Positions 1 to 6,542 of a stretch of 8,923 nt of DNA are shown piece after piece. Numbering within the stretch: the stretch's first letter is position 1; every line of letters begins with the position of its first letter. The notes under the pieces are model-generated. The model was given only the letters and a program-made list of their open reading frames with translations, was not told the DNA's origin and searched no databases. Made by a program: the position numbers and the translations under genes. The stretch is from the NCBI GenBank assembly GCA_017548245.1, contig JAFYMU010000166.1, forward strand, positions 1 to 8,923, given 5' to 3'. The DNA comes from Kiritimatiellia bacterium (GTDB lineage Bacteria; Verrucomicrobiota; Kiritimatiellia; RFP12; DVOR01).

Positions 1-517
1 CAATGTCCAAGGTGCCGGCGGCATAGCAGGCGACTTCGTATACATTGTAGACGAAGTGCAAGCCGTCCTTCGCCACATAGAAGTTGGAGGGAATAAAGAC
101 CTCGTCTAGCAACGCATCGGCACTTCCCACACGCGCAATCAAAGCCGTTTGCAAGGCTTGGAGCAAGGCGGCATGTTTGGAAGTCGGCACGAACTCGGCG
201 AGCGTCATCGTTTTACCCGTGACACGATTGATAACGCCAGTCGTCACGGTAGTCATGCCATGGGCGCCACCCGTGTATTCCATCTCTTCCAAATAGTAAG
301 ACAAGACCTTCGCATCGGCATAGACCACGCGATAGTTTTTGGTGTATTCACGCGTGGTCAAACCCGTTTCAACGAGTTCGGCATCACTCCACGTGCGGTC
401 CTGCGCATATTTTTGGCATTCAGCCAAGAAGTCCTCGCGTTCCGAGAGCGGTTGCACCGTGGCGCAGCCACACACGAGCATCGCCACGCATCCCATTAGA
501 GTCAAATACTTCATCAT
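1..517 (-). CDS. DUF3298/RsiV-like lipoprotein, C-terminus cut by window edge
   Basis: This frame begins inside the window and runs off its left edge without a stop, giving about 172 residues of an incomplete protein. An AGGAAGG ribosome site at 524-530 lies 6 nt before the ATG at 517; an in-frame ATG at 514 is equally possible. The N-terminus (MMKYLTLMGCVAMLVCGC) is a short lipoprotein signal peptide with a lipobox-like end, so Cys18 (or Cys16) is probably lipidated and the protein sits in an envelope membrane facing the periplasm. The rest resembles the DUF4163/DUF3298 (RsiV C-terminal) fold. It has the family's GGAHG segment at about residues 90-94, a TGKTMTLAEF segment that matches the usual 'G+.LtL.dlF', and the late motif YNVYEVACYAAG, which matches 'Y..YEIApYA.G'. 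RsiV itself binds lysozyme, but most lipoproteins of this family have no known ligand, so function is open. It starts about 16 bp after marC and is probably in the same operon. Confidence 0.8.
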   Translation of the reverse strand, partial: MMKYLTLMGCVAMLVCGCATVQPLSEREDFLAECQKYAQDRTWSDAELVETGLTTREYTKNYRVVYADAKVLSYYLEEMEYTGGAHGMTTVTTGVINRVTGKTMTLAEFVPTSKHAALLQALQTALIARVGSADALLDEVFIPSNFYVAKDGLHFVYNVYEVACYAAGTLDI

Positions 518-533
518 CAACATCCTTCCTGAA

Positions 534-1133
534 TTAAAGCCCGTAGGTTTGGTTAATGCCGCGGATGACCAGTCCAACCGCGAGGCACACCAAGAGCAGG
601 CCCATCAACGATTCAATCGCATTCAAAACACGCACATCCAAGTGGCGTGCAATCCGATGGCCCGCAAAGAGAATGACCGATTGTAAGACCCACGCGAGGA
701 GAAGCGCACACAAGCAGTTGAGATAGGTCGCTTGCGGAACGCTACCGCTGAGGGTGGAGAGGATGGCAATCACGCCTGGACCGCACATCAAGGGGATAGC
801 CATCGGCACAATGAAGGGTTCGCCCTGGGCATCCTCCTTGGCTTCGGCGAGGGAGGAAAAGACCATCTTAATGCCTGTGAGGAAGAGGATGAGGCCACCA
901 GCAATGGCGAGCGTGCCGCCTTCAATCTGCAACATGCCAAAAAAGGTTTGCCCAAAGGTCAACGCCAAGACCATGGCGACCAACGCAAAACAGAGTTCGC
1001 GCATCAAGACCTTGGCATGACGTTGTTTGGGGACGGGCTTCAGCGTTGCCAAAAAGACGGGCAAGTTGCCAAAGGGGTCCGTGAGCATTAGGAGCAAGAT
1101 AGCCGTGGAGTAGATAAAGGGCAGATCCAACAT
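534..1133 (-). CDS. MarC family integral membrane protein (UPF0056)
   Basis: This 199-residue protein has the normal length and layout of the MarC/UPF0056 family. Six hydrophobic segments are visible at about residues 7-28, 44-66, 72-95, 108-130, 138-158 and 175-192, so it should span the cytoplasmic membrane. Family motifs are present: TDPFGNLPVF (18-27) in the first helix, EGGTLAIAGGLILFLTGIKM (71-90), the re-entrant-looking PFIVPMAIPLMCGPGVIA (106-123), and the C-terminal ESLMGLLLVCLAVGLVIRGI (174-193). MarC was once linked to multiple antibiotic resistance in E. coli, but that role was not upheld and the transported substrate is unknown. Family membership is clear and function is not. The ATG at 1133 follows GAGGTG with 4 nt between. 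The gene lies 30 bp downstream of the flavoprotein gene and just ahead of the lipoprotein gene. Confidence 0.93.
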   Translation of the reverse strand: MLDLPFIYSTAILLLMLTDPFGNLPVFLATLKPVPKQRHAKVLMRELCFALVAMVLALTFGQTFFGMLQIEGGTLAIAGGLILFLTGIKMVFSSLAEAKEDAQGEPFIVPMAIPLMCGPGVIAILSTLSGSVPQATYLNCLCALLLAWVLQSVILFAGHRIARHLDVRVLNAIESLMGLLLVCLAVGLVIRGINQTYGL

Positions 1134-1163
1134 CTCACACCTCGCGCGAGGGTTTGGGGTTTG

Positions 1164-1694
1164 TTAGCAGGACTTACCCATTTCATAGGCCTGTTGCATG
1201 GCGGGGTGTTCCTTGATTTCGCCACGTTCGTAGACACCGGCCGCGCAGACCATGCCGCACTCCTTCGATCCCTCACAGCAGGCCACAAAACCGCGGAGCG
1301 CCTCAATGGTGCCCGTAAAGCAGGAGGGTTCGGTATCGGCCATCGTCATGATGAAGTAGAATTCCTTGTTAACGATGCGCGGATAGGCCATGACCGAACG
1401 GTCAATGAGCGCCTTGAGTTGGGCGCACATCGTGTAGAAGTAGACCGGCGTGCCGAGCACAATCACATCGGCTTCCAACATCTTCTGGATGAAGACCAAC
1501 GCCGCATCTTGTTGCGGGCACGGGCCTGCCTTACAGGCATAGCACGCACGGCAGAAGCCAATCTGCTTACCTGCCAACGAGAACTTTTCCACGAAGTGGC
1601 CCGCTTCGCGCGCACCTGCCACAAAACGATCACAGAGGGTTTCAGAATTGCCGCTCTTACGGGGGCTACCAGAGAGGACGAGGACTTTCTTCAT
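1164..1694 (-). CDS. Flavodoxin-fold NAD(P)H-dependent FMN oxidoreductase, Isf-like
   Basis: The protein has 176 residues and belongs to the NADPH-dependent FMN reductase/flavodoxin-like superfamily. The N-terminal KVLVLSGSPRKSGNSETL (3-20) is the first beta strand plus the FMN-phosphate-binding loop. VIVLGTPVYFYTMCAQLKAL (about 75-94) is the second flavin-contact segment, typical of this family. A cysteine cluster, Cys48, Cys51, Cys54 and Cys59 (C-x2-C-x2-C-x4-C), sits in the position used by archaeal and bacterial iron-sulfur flavoproteins (Isf) to hold a [4Fe-4S] cluster, so it may carry both FMN and a cluster. More cysteines occur near the C-terminus (CCEGSKECGMVC). Members reduce quinones, oxygen species or unknown acceptors with electrons from ferredoxin or NAD(P)H; the partner here cannot be read from the sequence. 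Only a weak ribosome site (GAAAG) precedes the ATG, which lies 15 bp after the PHP gene, so translation may be partly coupled. Confidence 0.87.
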   Translation of the reverse strand: MKKVLVLSGSPRKSGNSETLCDRFVAGAREAGHFVEKFSLAGKQIGFCRACYACKAGPCPQQDAALVFIQKMLEADVIVLGTPVYFYTMCAQLKALIDRSVMAYPRIVNKEFYFIMTMADTEPSCFTGTIEALRGFVACCEGSKECGMVCAAGVYERGEIKEHPAMQQAYEMGKSC

Positions 1695-1709
1695 AATGCA
1701 TTCACTTTC

Positions 1710-2534
1710 TTAAAAAAGATATTCGCAAAGCCGTTGTTTCACGGCTTCACTCACGGGCAATTGCCCTAAAAAGATGGAGGGTTTCGGCGTGCCATGGAAG
1801 TCGCTGCCGACCGAGGGCACAAGCTTTAACCGGTTGGCGATGCGAAGCAAGGCAACGGTGGTTTCGGTGTCATAGGTGGAGTAAAAGCACTCCATCCCAA
1901 CCAAACCTGCGTCCTTCAAGGCCGCAATCTTGGGTTCGAGTGCCTGCAAATCACGTTCCAAACTCAAGGGGTGCGCCATGATGACGATGCCACCTGCGGA
2001 TTGAATCAAACGGATGCACTCCTCGGGAGAATAACGGAAACGGTCACGATAACAGAGCGCGCCCTTGCCGAGGAAGCGTTCGAAGGCCTCGGCGAGATCC
2101 TTCACCAAGCCACGCGCAATCAACGCTTGGGCGAAATGGACACGGCTGATGAGTTCATCACCGGCATAACGCGCCACTTCGTCCATCGTTAAATCAATCC
2201 CGTTTTCCTGAAAGGCCTTGAGCATCAAGTGGTTGCGCGCATCGCGTCCGCCCAACATCTGTTCAAAGGCCGATTGAAGCGCGGGGTCGTGGTGGTCAAA
2301 GCCGAGGCCCACCAAATGCAATTGGCCGTTGGGCACCTCTGCAGAGAGTTCGATACCGGGCACGCCGCGCAAGCCAAGGCGTTGGGCCTCGGCCAAGAAT
2401 TCGTCCAAACCTTTGGCGCAGTCGTGGTCGGTGAGCGCCATCACATCCAATCCCGCCGCCTTGCCTGCACGGGCCAACTCGGATGGCGTTAAACTGCCAT
2501 CACTCGCGGTAGAATGGGTATGCAAATCAATCAT
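1710..2534 (-). CDS. PHP domain phosphoesterase, YciV/RNase AM-like
   Basis: This is a complete 274-residue PHP-family metal-dependent phosphoesterase. All nine expected metal ligands can be picked out: His5 and His7 (LHTH), Asp12 (SDG), His37 (LTDHD), Glu62 (GIELSAE), His73, His188 (MAHP), and Asp245 and His247 (GSDFHG). The length and the SDGSLTPSEL and PGIELSAE segments match the YciV/TrpH group. In E. coli (RNase AM) and related bacteria this group acts as a trinuclear-metal 5'-3' exoribonuclease on short RNAs or as a 3',5'-nucleoside bisphosphate phosphatase. A similar cytoplasmic role in RNA or nucleotide turnover is inferred. The start is well supported: GAGGAG lies 7 nt before the ATG. 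It is the first gene after the terminator at 2578-2617, so it should have its own promoter or depend on read-through. I could not find a convincing promoter in the 43 bp between them. Confidence 0.9.
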   Translation of the reverse strand: MIDLHTHSTASDGSLTPSELARAGKAAGLDVMALTDHDCAKGLDEFLAEAQRLGLRGVPGIELSAEVPNGQLHLVGLGFDHHDPALQSAFEQMLGGRDARNHLMLKAFQENGIDLTMDEVARYAGDELISRVHFAQALIARGLVKDLAEAFERFLGKGALCYRDRFRYSPEECIRLIQSAGGIVIMAHPLSLERDLQALEPKIAALKDAGLVGMECFYSTYDTETTVALLRIANRLKLVPSVGSDFHGTPKPSIFLGQLPVSEAVKQRLCEYLF

Positions 2535-2577
2535 GGCTTCACTCCTCTTAAGGGTCGCACAACGCGGCTCAACAGTA

Positions 2578-2617
2578 AAGACAAAAACGCCCCTGCCCTT
2601 GTCGAGCAGAGGCGTTT
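2578..2617 (-). terminator. Rho-independent terminator of the oxidoreductase-purH operon
   Basis: Read on the minus strand, an 11-bp stem with one internal mismatch (arms 2585-2596 and 2606-2617) closes a 9-nt loop. It is followed by a T-rich run (TTTTTGTCTTT, of which the first three pair in the stem). It begins 13 bp after the purH stop codon, exactly where the end of the operon is expected. Confidence 0.85.
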
Positions 2618-2629
2618 ATCCACATGCAC

Positions 2630-3307
2630 TTAGTGCTTGGTGTAGGTGTTGTTCACCGTTTCAAAGGGTACCTTCGCGAAGAAGGAGGCGATTGCGGTAT
2701 CGTAATCGGCGGTATGTGCGAAGGACTTCTTCATCAAGTAGAAGCGCGTTTCAAGCGAGAGCGTGCCATCGCAAGCGGCGAGTTCGTCCGTCAACTTGGC
2801 ATAGTCCTGCGGATCGGTGACGGAAGCCACGCGCAAGTAGTTCTTTGCCGAAGCGCGCACCATGCAAGGACCGCCGATGTCAATGTTGGTACGGGCCTGT
2901 TCCGGCGTCACACCCGGCATCGCTACGGTGTTCTTGAAGGGATAGAGGTTGACCACCACCATGTCCAACGGCACTGCGTCCAAACGCTTGATGTCGGCCT
3001 GGTGATCGGCGTTGTAGGTTTCAGAGAGGATGCCCAAGTAGATCTTGAAGTCGAGCGTCTTCACCAAGCCGCCCTGCATTTCGGGCTGACCGGTGTAATC
3101 CGAGACGGCGACCAACTGCTTCTGCTGTTCGGGTGTCAACATATTCTTGATGGCGTTGTAGGTGCCACCCGTCGAATAGAGCGTCACGCCAGGGCAAGCG
3201 GCCAAGAGCGCAGGGATAAAGGTATCCAAGCCCGTCTTATCGGAAACACTAATGAGCACGTGCTTCACGGCGACGCGATTATCAATATCCTGAACGATGT
3301 TTAACAT
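2630..3307 (-). CDS. purH: Stand-alone IMP cyclohydrolase (PurH N-terminal domain only)
   Basis: The protein matches the inosicase half of bifunctional PurH, which closes FAICAR to IMP in the last step of purine synthesis. Visible motifs are ISVSDKTGL (19-27), STGGT (45-49), VSDYTGQPEM (68-77), VVNLYPF (118-124), NIDIGGPCMVRASAKN (141-156) and FAHTADYDTAIA (196-207). Residues matching the cyclohydrolase site of PurH/ATIC are present: Lys83-Thr84, Asn120, Tyr122, Asp143 and Lys155. It stops at residue 225, where PurH would run into the AICAR transformylase domain. A terminator follows at once, so this is a free-standing enzyme and not a frameshift; the transformylase must be encoded elsewhere. 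The usual GRVKTLHP segment reads GLVKTLDF (80-87), a notable divergence. I chose the ATG at 3307 because GAGGAAG lies 6 nt upstream; an in-frame ATG at 3337 has no such site. It follows the beta-gamma gene by 42 bp. PurH is a family name only; the protein lacks half of PurH. Confidence 0.88.
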   Translation of the reverse strand: MLNIVQDIDNRVAVKHVLISVSDKTGLDTFIPALLAACPGVTLYSTGGTYNAIKNMLTPEQQKQLVAVSDYTGQPEMQGGLVKTLDFKIYLGILSETYNADHQADIKRLDAVPLDMVVVNLYPFKNTVAMPGVTPEQARTNIDIGGPCMVRASAKNYLRVASVTDPQDYAKLTDELAACDGTLSLETRFYLMKKSFAHTADYDTAIASFFAKVPFETVNNTYTKH

Positions 3308-3313
3308 AAGTTT

Positions 3314-3320
3314 CTTCCTC
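3314..3320 (-). promoter_or_regulatory. Ribosome binding site fixing the purH start
   Basis: GAGGAAG on the minus strand lies 6 nt before the ATG at 3307. It decides for this start over the upstream in-frame ATG at 3337, which would add ten non-homologous residues and has no Shine-Dalgarno sequence. Confidence 0.7.
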
Positions 3321-3349
3321 TTAATCAACAATTCCACTCAATCAAACGC

Positions 3350-4771
3350 TTACGGCAATTCGCCCGTCAAACCATGATGACGGCAGTAATCCATGGCCGC
3401 TTGCAACACTTTACGGTTGGTCTCAATCAACGCAGGCTTCTTCGCGAAGGAACGTTCCAGCGCTTCAATCAGCAAATGAGCCGGAATGCTCAAGGCATCC
3501 AACGCAATCAAGCCGCCCAAGATCGCCACGTTCGCCGCCTTCGGCACGCCGTTAGCCATGGCGATTTCAATCGCAGGAATCTGCACAATGCGCACATCCT
3601 TCGGCAACTCTGCCGGCAAGACTACCGTCGAATCCACGAGCGCCAAACCACCCGGCTTCACGGTCTTCAAGTGCTTTGCGCAAGCCGCTTGGTTCATCAC
3701 CACGAGCATTTCGGGATTTTCAACGGCAGGCGCGCCAATCGTGCGCGTCGAGGTCACCACCGTACAAGCGGCATCACCGCCACGTTGTTCGGGGCCGTAG
3801 CTCGGCAACCACGTGGTTTCCAAACCCATTGCGCGGGCCGCATCGGCAACGACAAGGCCCAAACTCAAGATGCCCTGGCCACCAAAGCCGGTAAACTTAA
3901 AGCGACGTTCCTTATCTTCGGCCGCCTCACACTTCGGATCTTCCGAACCATCATCGCCGAAGAACTTCGCCAAGTTCACCCACGTGGCGGGTTCGGGACG
4001 CACCTCAGCCTCAGCCGTACGGTCACGCAAGCAACCCAGCGGGTATTCCTTTTCAAGCTTTTCAATCACGAAGTTCGCGGCATCCAAGGGCGTACCACGC
4101 ATGGAGGTGGGACACGGGGAGAGGATTTCAACGAAGGTGTAACCCTTGCGGTCACGTTGGATCTCAAGAGCCTTACGAATCGCCTGACGGGCCTTCATAA
4201 TACGCTTGGTGTCCGCGACAGAGACGCGTTCGATATAAACAGGCAAGTCCAACTGGTTAATCAATTCGGCCATGTGCAACGGCATACCGTCGGTGGCCGG
4301 ATTACGACCAAAGGGCGAGGTCGTGGTCTTCTGTCCAATCAAGGTCGTCGGTGCCATCTGGCCACCCGTCATACCATAGATGGAGTTGTTCACGAAGAAG
4401 ACGGCCATATGTTCGCCACGTGCGGCGGCCTGCAAGGTGTGACCCAAGCCGATTGCGGCCAAGTCACCGTCACCCTGATAGGAAATCACGACAGCCTTGT
4501 CCTTCAAGCGACTGATGGCAGTAGCCATCGACGGCGCCTGACCGTGACCTGCGCTCACGCCACCCACGTCCCAGTAGTAATAACCGAAGACGGCGCAGCC
4601 GATGGGGTTCACGATGACCGTGCGGTCTTGCAAGCCCAAATCCACATAGGCTTCAGAGAGTAATTTGTGAATGATGCCGTGTCCGCAACCCGCGCAGTAA
4701 TGCGTAATCCGGTTTTCAGAGCCGGAGCGCGTGAACACGTCAAACATACCTTTGGTTTCAAGCGTGGCCAT
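3350..4771 (-). CDS. 2-oxoacid:ferredoxin oxidoreductase, fused beta (TPP) and gamma subunits
   Basis: This 473-residue protein joins two subunits that are usually separate. Residues 1 to about 260 are the thiamine-diphosphate beta subunit. The TPP/Mg motif runs from GDGD (100-103) to NN (128-129). Four cysteines, Cys26 and Cys29 (YCAGCGHG), Cys59 (NPIGCAV) and Cys220 (SPCPTS), fit the ligands of the proximal [4Fe-4S] cluster in this family. Residues about 290-473 are the gamma domain, with FTGFGGQGILSLG (293-305) and YGPEQRGGDA (325-334). A charged linker rich in Asp, Glu and Lys (about 255-290) connects them. With the alpha and ferredoxin subunits the enzyme should convert a 2-oxoacid, CoA and oxidised ferredoxin to acyl-CoA, CO2 and reduced ferredoxin, or run in reverse. 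Branched-chain 2-oxoacids or 2-oxoglutarate are the likely substrates, and sequence alone does not settle which. The ATG overlaps the alpha stop by one base (TAATG) and AAGGAG lies 7 nt upstream, so translation is probably coupled. Confidence 0.92.
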   Translation of the reverse strand: MATLETKGMFDVFTRSGSENRITHYCAGCGHGIIHKLLSEAYVDLGLQDRTVIVNPIGCAVFGYYYWDVGGVSAGHGQAPSMATAISRLKDKAVVISYQGDGDLAAIGLGHTLQAAARGEHMAVFFVNNSIYGMTGGQMAPTTLIGQKTTTSPFGRNPATDGMPLHMAELINQLDLPVYIERVSVADTKRIMKARQAIRKALEIQRDRKGYTFVEILSPCPTSMRGTPLDAANFVIEKLEKEYPLGCLRDRTAEAEVRPEPATWVNLAKFFGDDGSEDPKCEAAEDKERRFKFTGFGGQGILSLGLVVADAARAMGLETTWLPSYGPEQRGGDAACTVVTSTRTIGAPAVENPEMLVVMNQAACAKHLKTVKPGGLALVDSTVVLPAELPKDVRIVQIPAIEIAMANGVPKAANVAILGGLIALDALSIPAHLLIEALERSFAKKPALIETNRKVLQAAMDYCRHHGLTGELP

Positions 4772-5823
4772 TACAGGGCTCCTTTCACTGCGCGGATGAT
4801 ATCCTGAACGGGAATCAACATGCCGCCCATACGGTTAATCAGCCCCACGCCCTCTGCAGGAAGCAATCCTTCGCGCGCCAAGTGCAACACCACGTCATCG
4901 CGGAACTGACCTGCGCTCATTTCCACCGTAAAGAGGCGCTTCTTTGCCAACGGGCGCAACGCATCAATCGGGAATGGCGAAAGCGTAATCGGACGGAAGA
5001 GGCCCACCTTCACGCCCTCAGCACGCAGCGTATCCACCACCGTGCGAGCGTTACGGCTACTCGAACCATAGGCCATCAACACCACATCCGCATCATCGCA
5101 GAGGTAGCATTCGGCCATCTGGAAGGCCTTGTCCATCTTGGCATACTTGCGCTGCAACTTCACATTCATACGTTCCTGTGCAGGCGCATCCAAATAAATC
5201 GAGGTGAGCAAGTTGCGACGCGTTTCAGCCGTGCCCTGCGTTGCCCATGCAGTCGTATCAATGGGACCCATCTCCGCCTTCGGCAAACGCAAGGGTTCCA
5301 TCATCTGGCCCAACTGACCATCCGAGAGCACAATTGCAGGCGTGCGATATTCAAAGGCCTTTTCAAAGGCGAGCATCGTCAAATCGCACATTTCCTGCAC
5401 ATTACCCGGTGCCAAGACGATGCAACGGTAACTACCGTGGCCGCCGCCCTTCACCACCTGGTTGTAGTCAGCCTGTTCGGGATAGACGTTGCCCAAACCC
5501 GGACCCGCGCGCATCACATCCACGATCACCGTGGGGATATCCGTTGCCGCCATATAAGAAATGGCCTCTTGCATCAACGAAAAGCCCGGGCCAGAGGTTG
5601 CGGTCAAGGCCTTACAACCTGCCGCCGCTGCGCCATAAAGCATGTACGCCACAGCATCTTCGCTCTCGCCTTGTACAAAAATGCGACCCGTTGCAGGGAA
5701 ATACTCAGCCGCCTTATGCGCCACTTCAGAAGCAGGCGTGATGGGATACCCAAAATAACCCTCTGCTCCTGCGTACAAAGCGCCAATCACAACCGCTTCA
5801 TTACCTTTGACAAACTTTGTCAT
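4771..5823 (-). CDS. vorB: 2-oxoacid:ferredoxin oxidoreductase alpha subunit, VorB-like
   Basis: The protein has 350 residues, the usual size of a stand-alone alpha subunit, which pairs with the TPP-binding beta chain and builds the CoA and substrate site. GYPITPASE (25-33) is the family signature of the pyrimidine-binding domain. ATSGPGFSLM (75-84) and RAGPGLGN (105-112) follow, then KGGGHGSYRCIVLAPGNVQE (125-144). The GPGLGN and KGGGHG forms are typical of proteins annotated as VorB (3-methyl-2-oxobutanoate:ferredoxin oxidoreductase), where many KorA proteins have GPSTG. I therefore favour a VorB-type enzyme, but the same branch also includes enzymes called 2-oxoglutarate oxidoreductases. 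The C-terminal domain (about 240-350), with VVLMAYGSSSRNART, is the transketolase-C-like part. The ATG overlaps the ferredoxin stop by four bases (ATGA), a strong sign of coupled translation and equal stoichiometry, with AAAGGCGG just upstream. Confidence 0.92.
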   Translation of the reverse strand: MTKFVKGNEAVVIGALYAGAEGYFGYPITPASEVAHKAAEYFPATGRIFVQGESEDAVAYMLYGAAAAGCKALTATSGPGFSLMQEAISYMAATDIPTVIVDVMRAGPGLGNVYPEQADYNQVVKGGGHGSYRCIVLAPGNVQEMCDLTMLAFEKAFEYRTPAIVLSDGQLGQMMEPLRLPKAEMGPIDTTAWATQGTAETRRNLLTSIYLDAPAQERMNVKLQRKYAKMDKAFQMAECYLCDDADVVLMAYGSSSRNARTVVDTLRAEGVKVGLFRPITLSPFPIDALRPLAKKRLFTVEMSAGQFRDDVVLHLAREGLLPAEGVGLINRMGGMLIPVQDIIRAVKGAL

Positions 5824-6071
5824 TGCGCACCGCCTTTCGGAGCAACATCAGGCTTTTCCACATGAATCGCATAGGGTTCTGGGCAGTTATAGAAGCAAAT
5901 GCCACAACCGATGCAACCCGAGCCCTTGTAAGCCACGGCCTTCACGCCAAAACGGTTATAGGTTTCAGAAATCTCAAGACAACCCTTCGGACAAGCCGCG
6001 ACGCAACGTTCGCAACTCTTACAACTATCAGCTTCAATCCGAGGATACGGTAAATCAAACTGCTTTTCCAC
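5820..6071 (-). CDS. 2x[4Fe-4S] ferredoxin subunit of the 2-oxoacid oxidoreductase
   Basis: This 83-residue protein has two bacterial-type [4Fe-4S] motifs: Cys17, Cys20, Cys23 and Cys27-Pro, then Cys53, Cys56, Cys59 and Cys63-Pro (both C-x2-C-x2-C-x3-CP). In this enzyme family such a subunit (delta, VorD or KorD) passes electrons from the proximal cluster of the beta subunit to soluble ferredoxin. Position as first gene and the 4-bp overlap with the alpha gene support that role over a free ferredoxin. The start codon is GTG at 6071, with AAAGGAG 6 nt upstream; no ATG fits. The 176 bp upstream are non-coding and should hold the operon promoter, but I saw only weak -10/-35 candidates there. Confidence 0.92.
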   Translation of the reverse strand: MEKQFDLPYPRIEADSCKSCERCVAACPKGCLEISETYNRFGVKAVAYKGSGCIGCGICFYNCPEPYAIHVEKPDVAPKGGAQ

Positions 6072-6247
6072 GCTTGTCTCCTTTCGGTTAAGCGGAAATA
6101 GGAAATATCAAAAGACATTTTCCACGTGCATAATAACAGTCTATCACAATACACCCCTTGCAAGCAATAGAAAGCCGTTCCATTTAACCCTCTTTCAATG
6201 GAAAAGTCTCCCATGCGAATCCATTTCGCGCCCCACCCCAAGCCAAT

Positions 6248-6529
6248 CTACACCCGCGCCACCTTCAACAAGCGACGCAAAACACGCACGCGATGACGTT
6301 GCACCGCCTCCGAATCCACTGTTTCCAGCTGCGGATCCAAAGCGAACGGCCACCGCCCCTCCTCTGATTCTCCCTCCCCCTCAGATGCTAAACTTTCACG
6401 CGACAAACCCTGCTTCGCGAGCAACCGATCCGTCTCATCCATCCGTAACCGCGCCCGCTCTAGCAAATCACCCGAACGCTGCACCGTTCGCCGCACCTGC
6501 TTCAAAAAAGGCAACTCCTCTTCGCGCAT
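6248..6529 (-). CDS. Small hypothetical protein, charged and probably helical
   Basis: This 93-residue protein matches no family I recognise. Residues 1-45 (beginning MREEELPFLKQVRRTVQRSG) are rich in Arg, Glu, Leu and Gln and look helical or coiled-coil. Residues about 46-59 form an acidic, Ser/Gly/Glu-rich segment that is probably disordered, and residues about 74-93 form a very basic Arg/Leu/Val tail (VRVLRRLLKVARV). There is no signal peptide, membrane helix or cysteine motif. The frame is open upstream to 6604, but the ATG at 6529 has AGGAG 7 nt before it and a promoter candidate just upstream, so I prefer that start. It lies alone between the pckG terminator and the oxidoreductase operon. 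A real gene is likely because start, ribosome site and promoter candidate line up, but coding status should be treated as moderate. Confidence 0.6.
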   Translation of the reverse strand: MREEELPFLKQVRRTVQRSGDLLERARLRMDETDRLLAKQGLSRESLASEGEGESEEGRWPFALDPQLETVDSEAVQRHRVRVLRRLLKVARV

Positions 6530-6536
6530 CCCATTT

Positions 6537-6541
6537 CTCCT
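6537..6541 (-). promoter_or_regulatory. Ribosome binding site fixing the start of the 93-aa gene
   Basis: AGGAG on the minus strand is 7 nt before the ATG at 6529. It argues against the longer upstream starts of the same frame, which would also lie on top of the promoter candidate. Confidence 0.55.
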
Positions 6542-6542
6542 G

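Noticed and set aside
1161..1769. A 202-codon plus-strand frame opposite the flavoprotein gene
   Set aside because: It is an antisense shadow; the flavoprotein on the minus strand has clear motifs and operon context.
2622..2634. Short palindrome GCACTAAGTGC over the purH stop codon
   Set aside because: Five-bp arms with a one-base centre cannot form a stable hairpin, and the adjacent terminator explains the region.
3341..3350. The 10-mer AGCGTTTGAT (minus strand) found both between the beta-gamma gene and purH and at the start of the pckG leader
   Set aside because: Only ten bases are shared, and the copy before purH lacks the pairing arm seen in the pckG leader. Chance is the simplest explanation.
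3374..4663. A 429-codon plus-strand frame opposite the beta-gamma gene
   Set aside because: It is an antisense shadow of a clear enzyme gene, and its Arg/His/Gln-rich translation resembles no protein family.
4882..5865. A 327-codon plus-strand frame opposite the alpha subunit gene
   Set aside because: It is an antisense shadow; its His/Arg-rich translation has no recognisable motif.
6138..6167. Possible promoter for the ferredoxin operon (TTGCTT, 18 bp, TAGACT on the minus strand)
   Set aside because: The -10 box matches only four of six positions and several other weak pairs exist in this AT-rich gap, so I did not list it as a feature.
5942..6241. A 99-codon minus-strand frame overlapping the ferredoxin gene
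   Set aside because: It shares most of its length with the ferredoxin gene in another frame and has no good ribosome site.
6181..6247. Possible terminator after the 93-aa gene (GCGAA/TTCGC and AATGGA/TCCATT pairs)
   Set aside because: Stems are only 5-6 bp, mutually exclusive and without a T-run.
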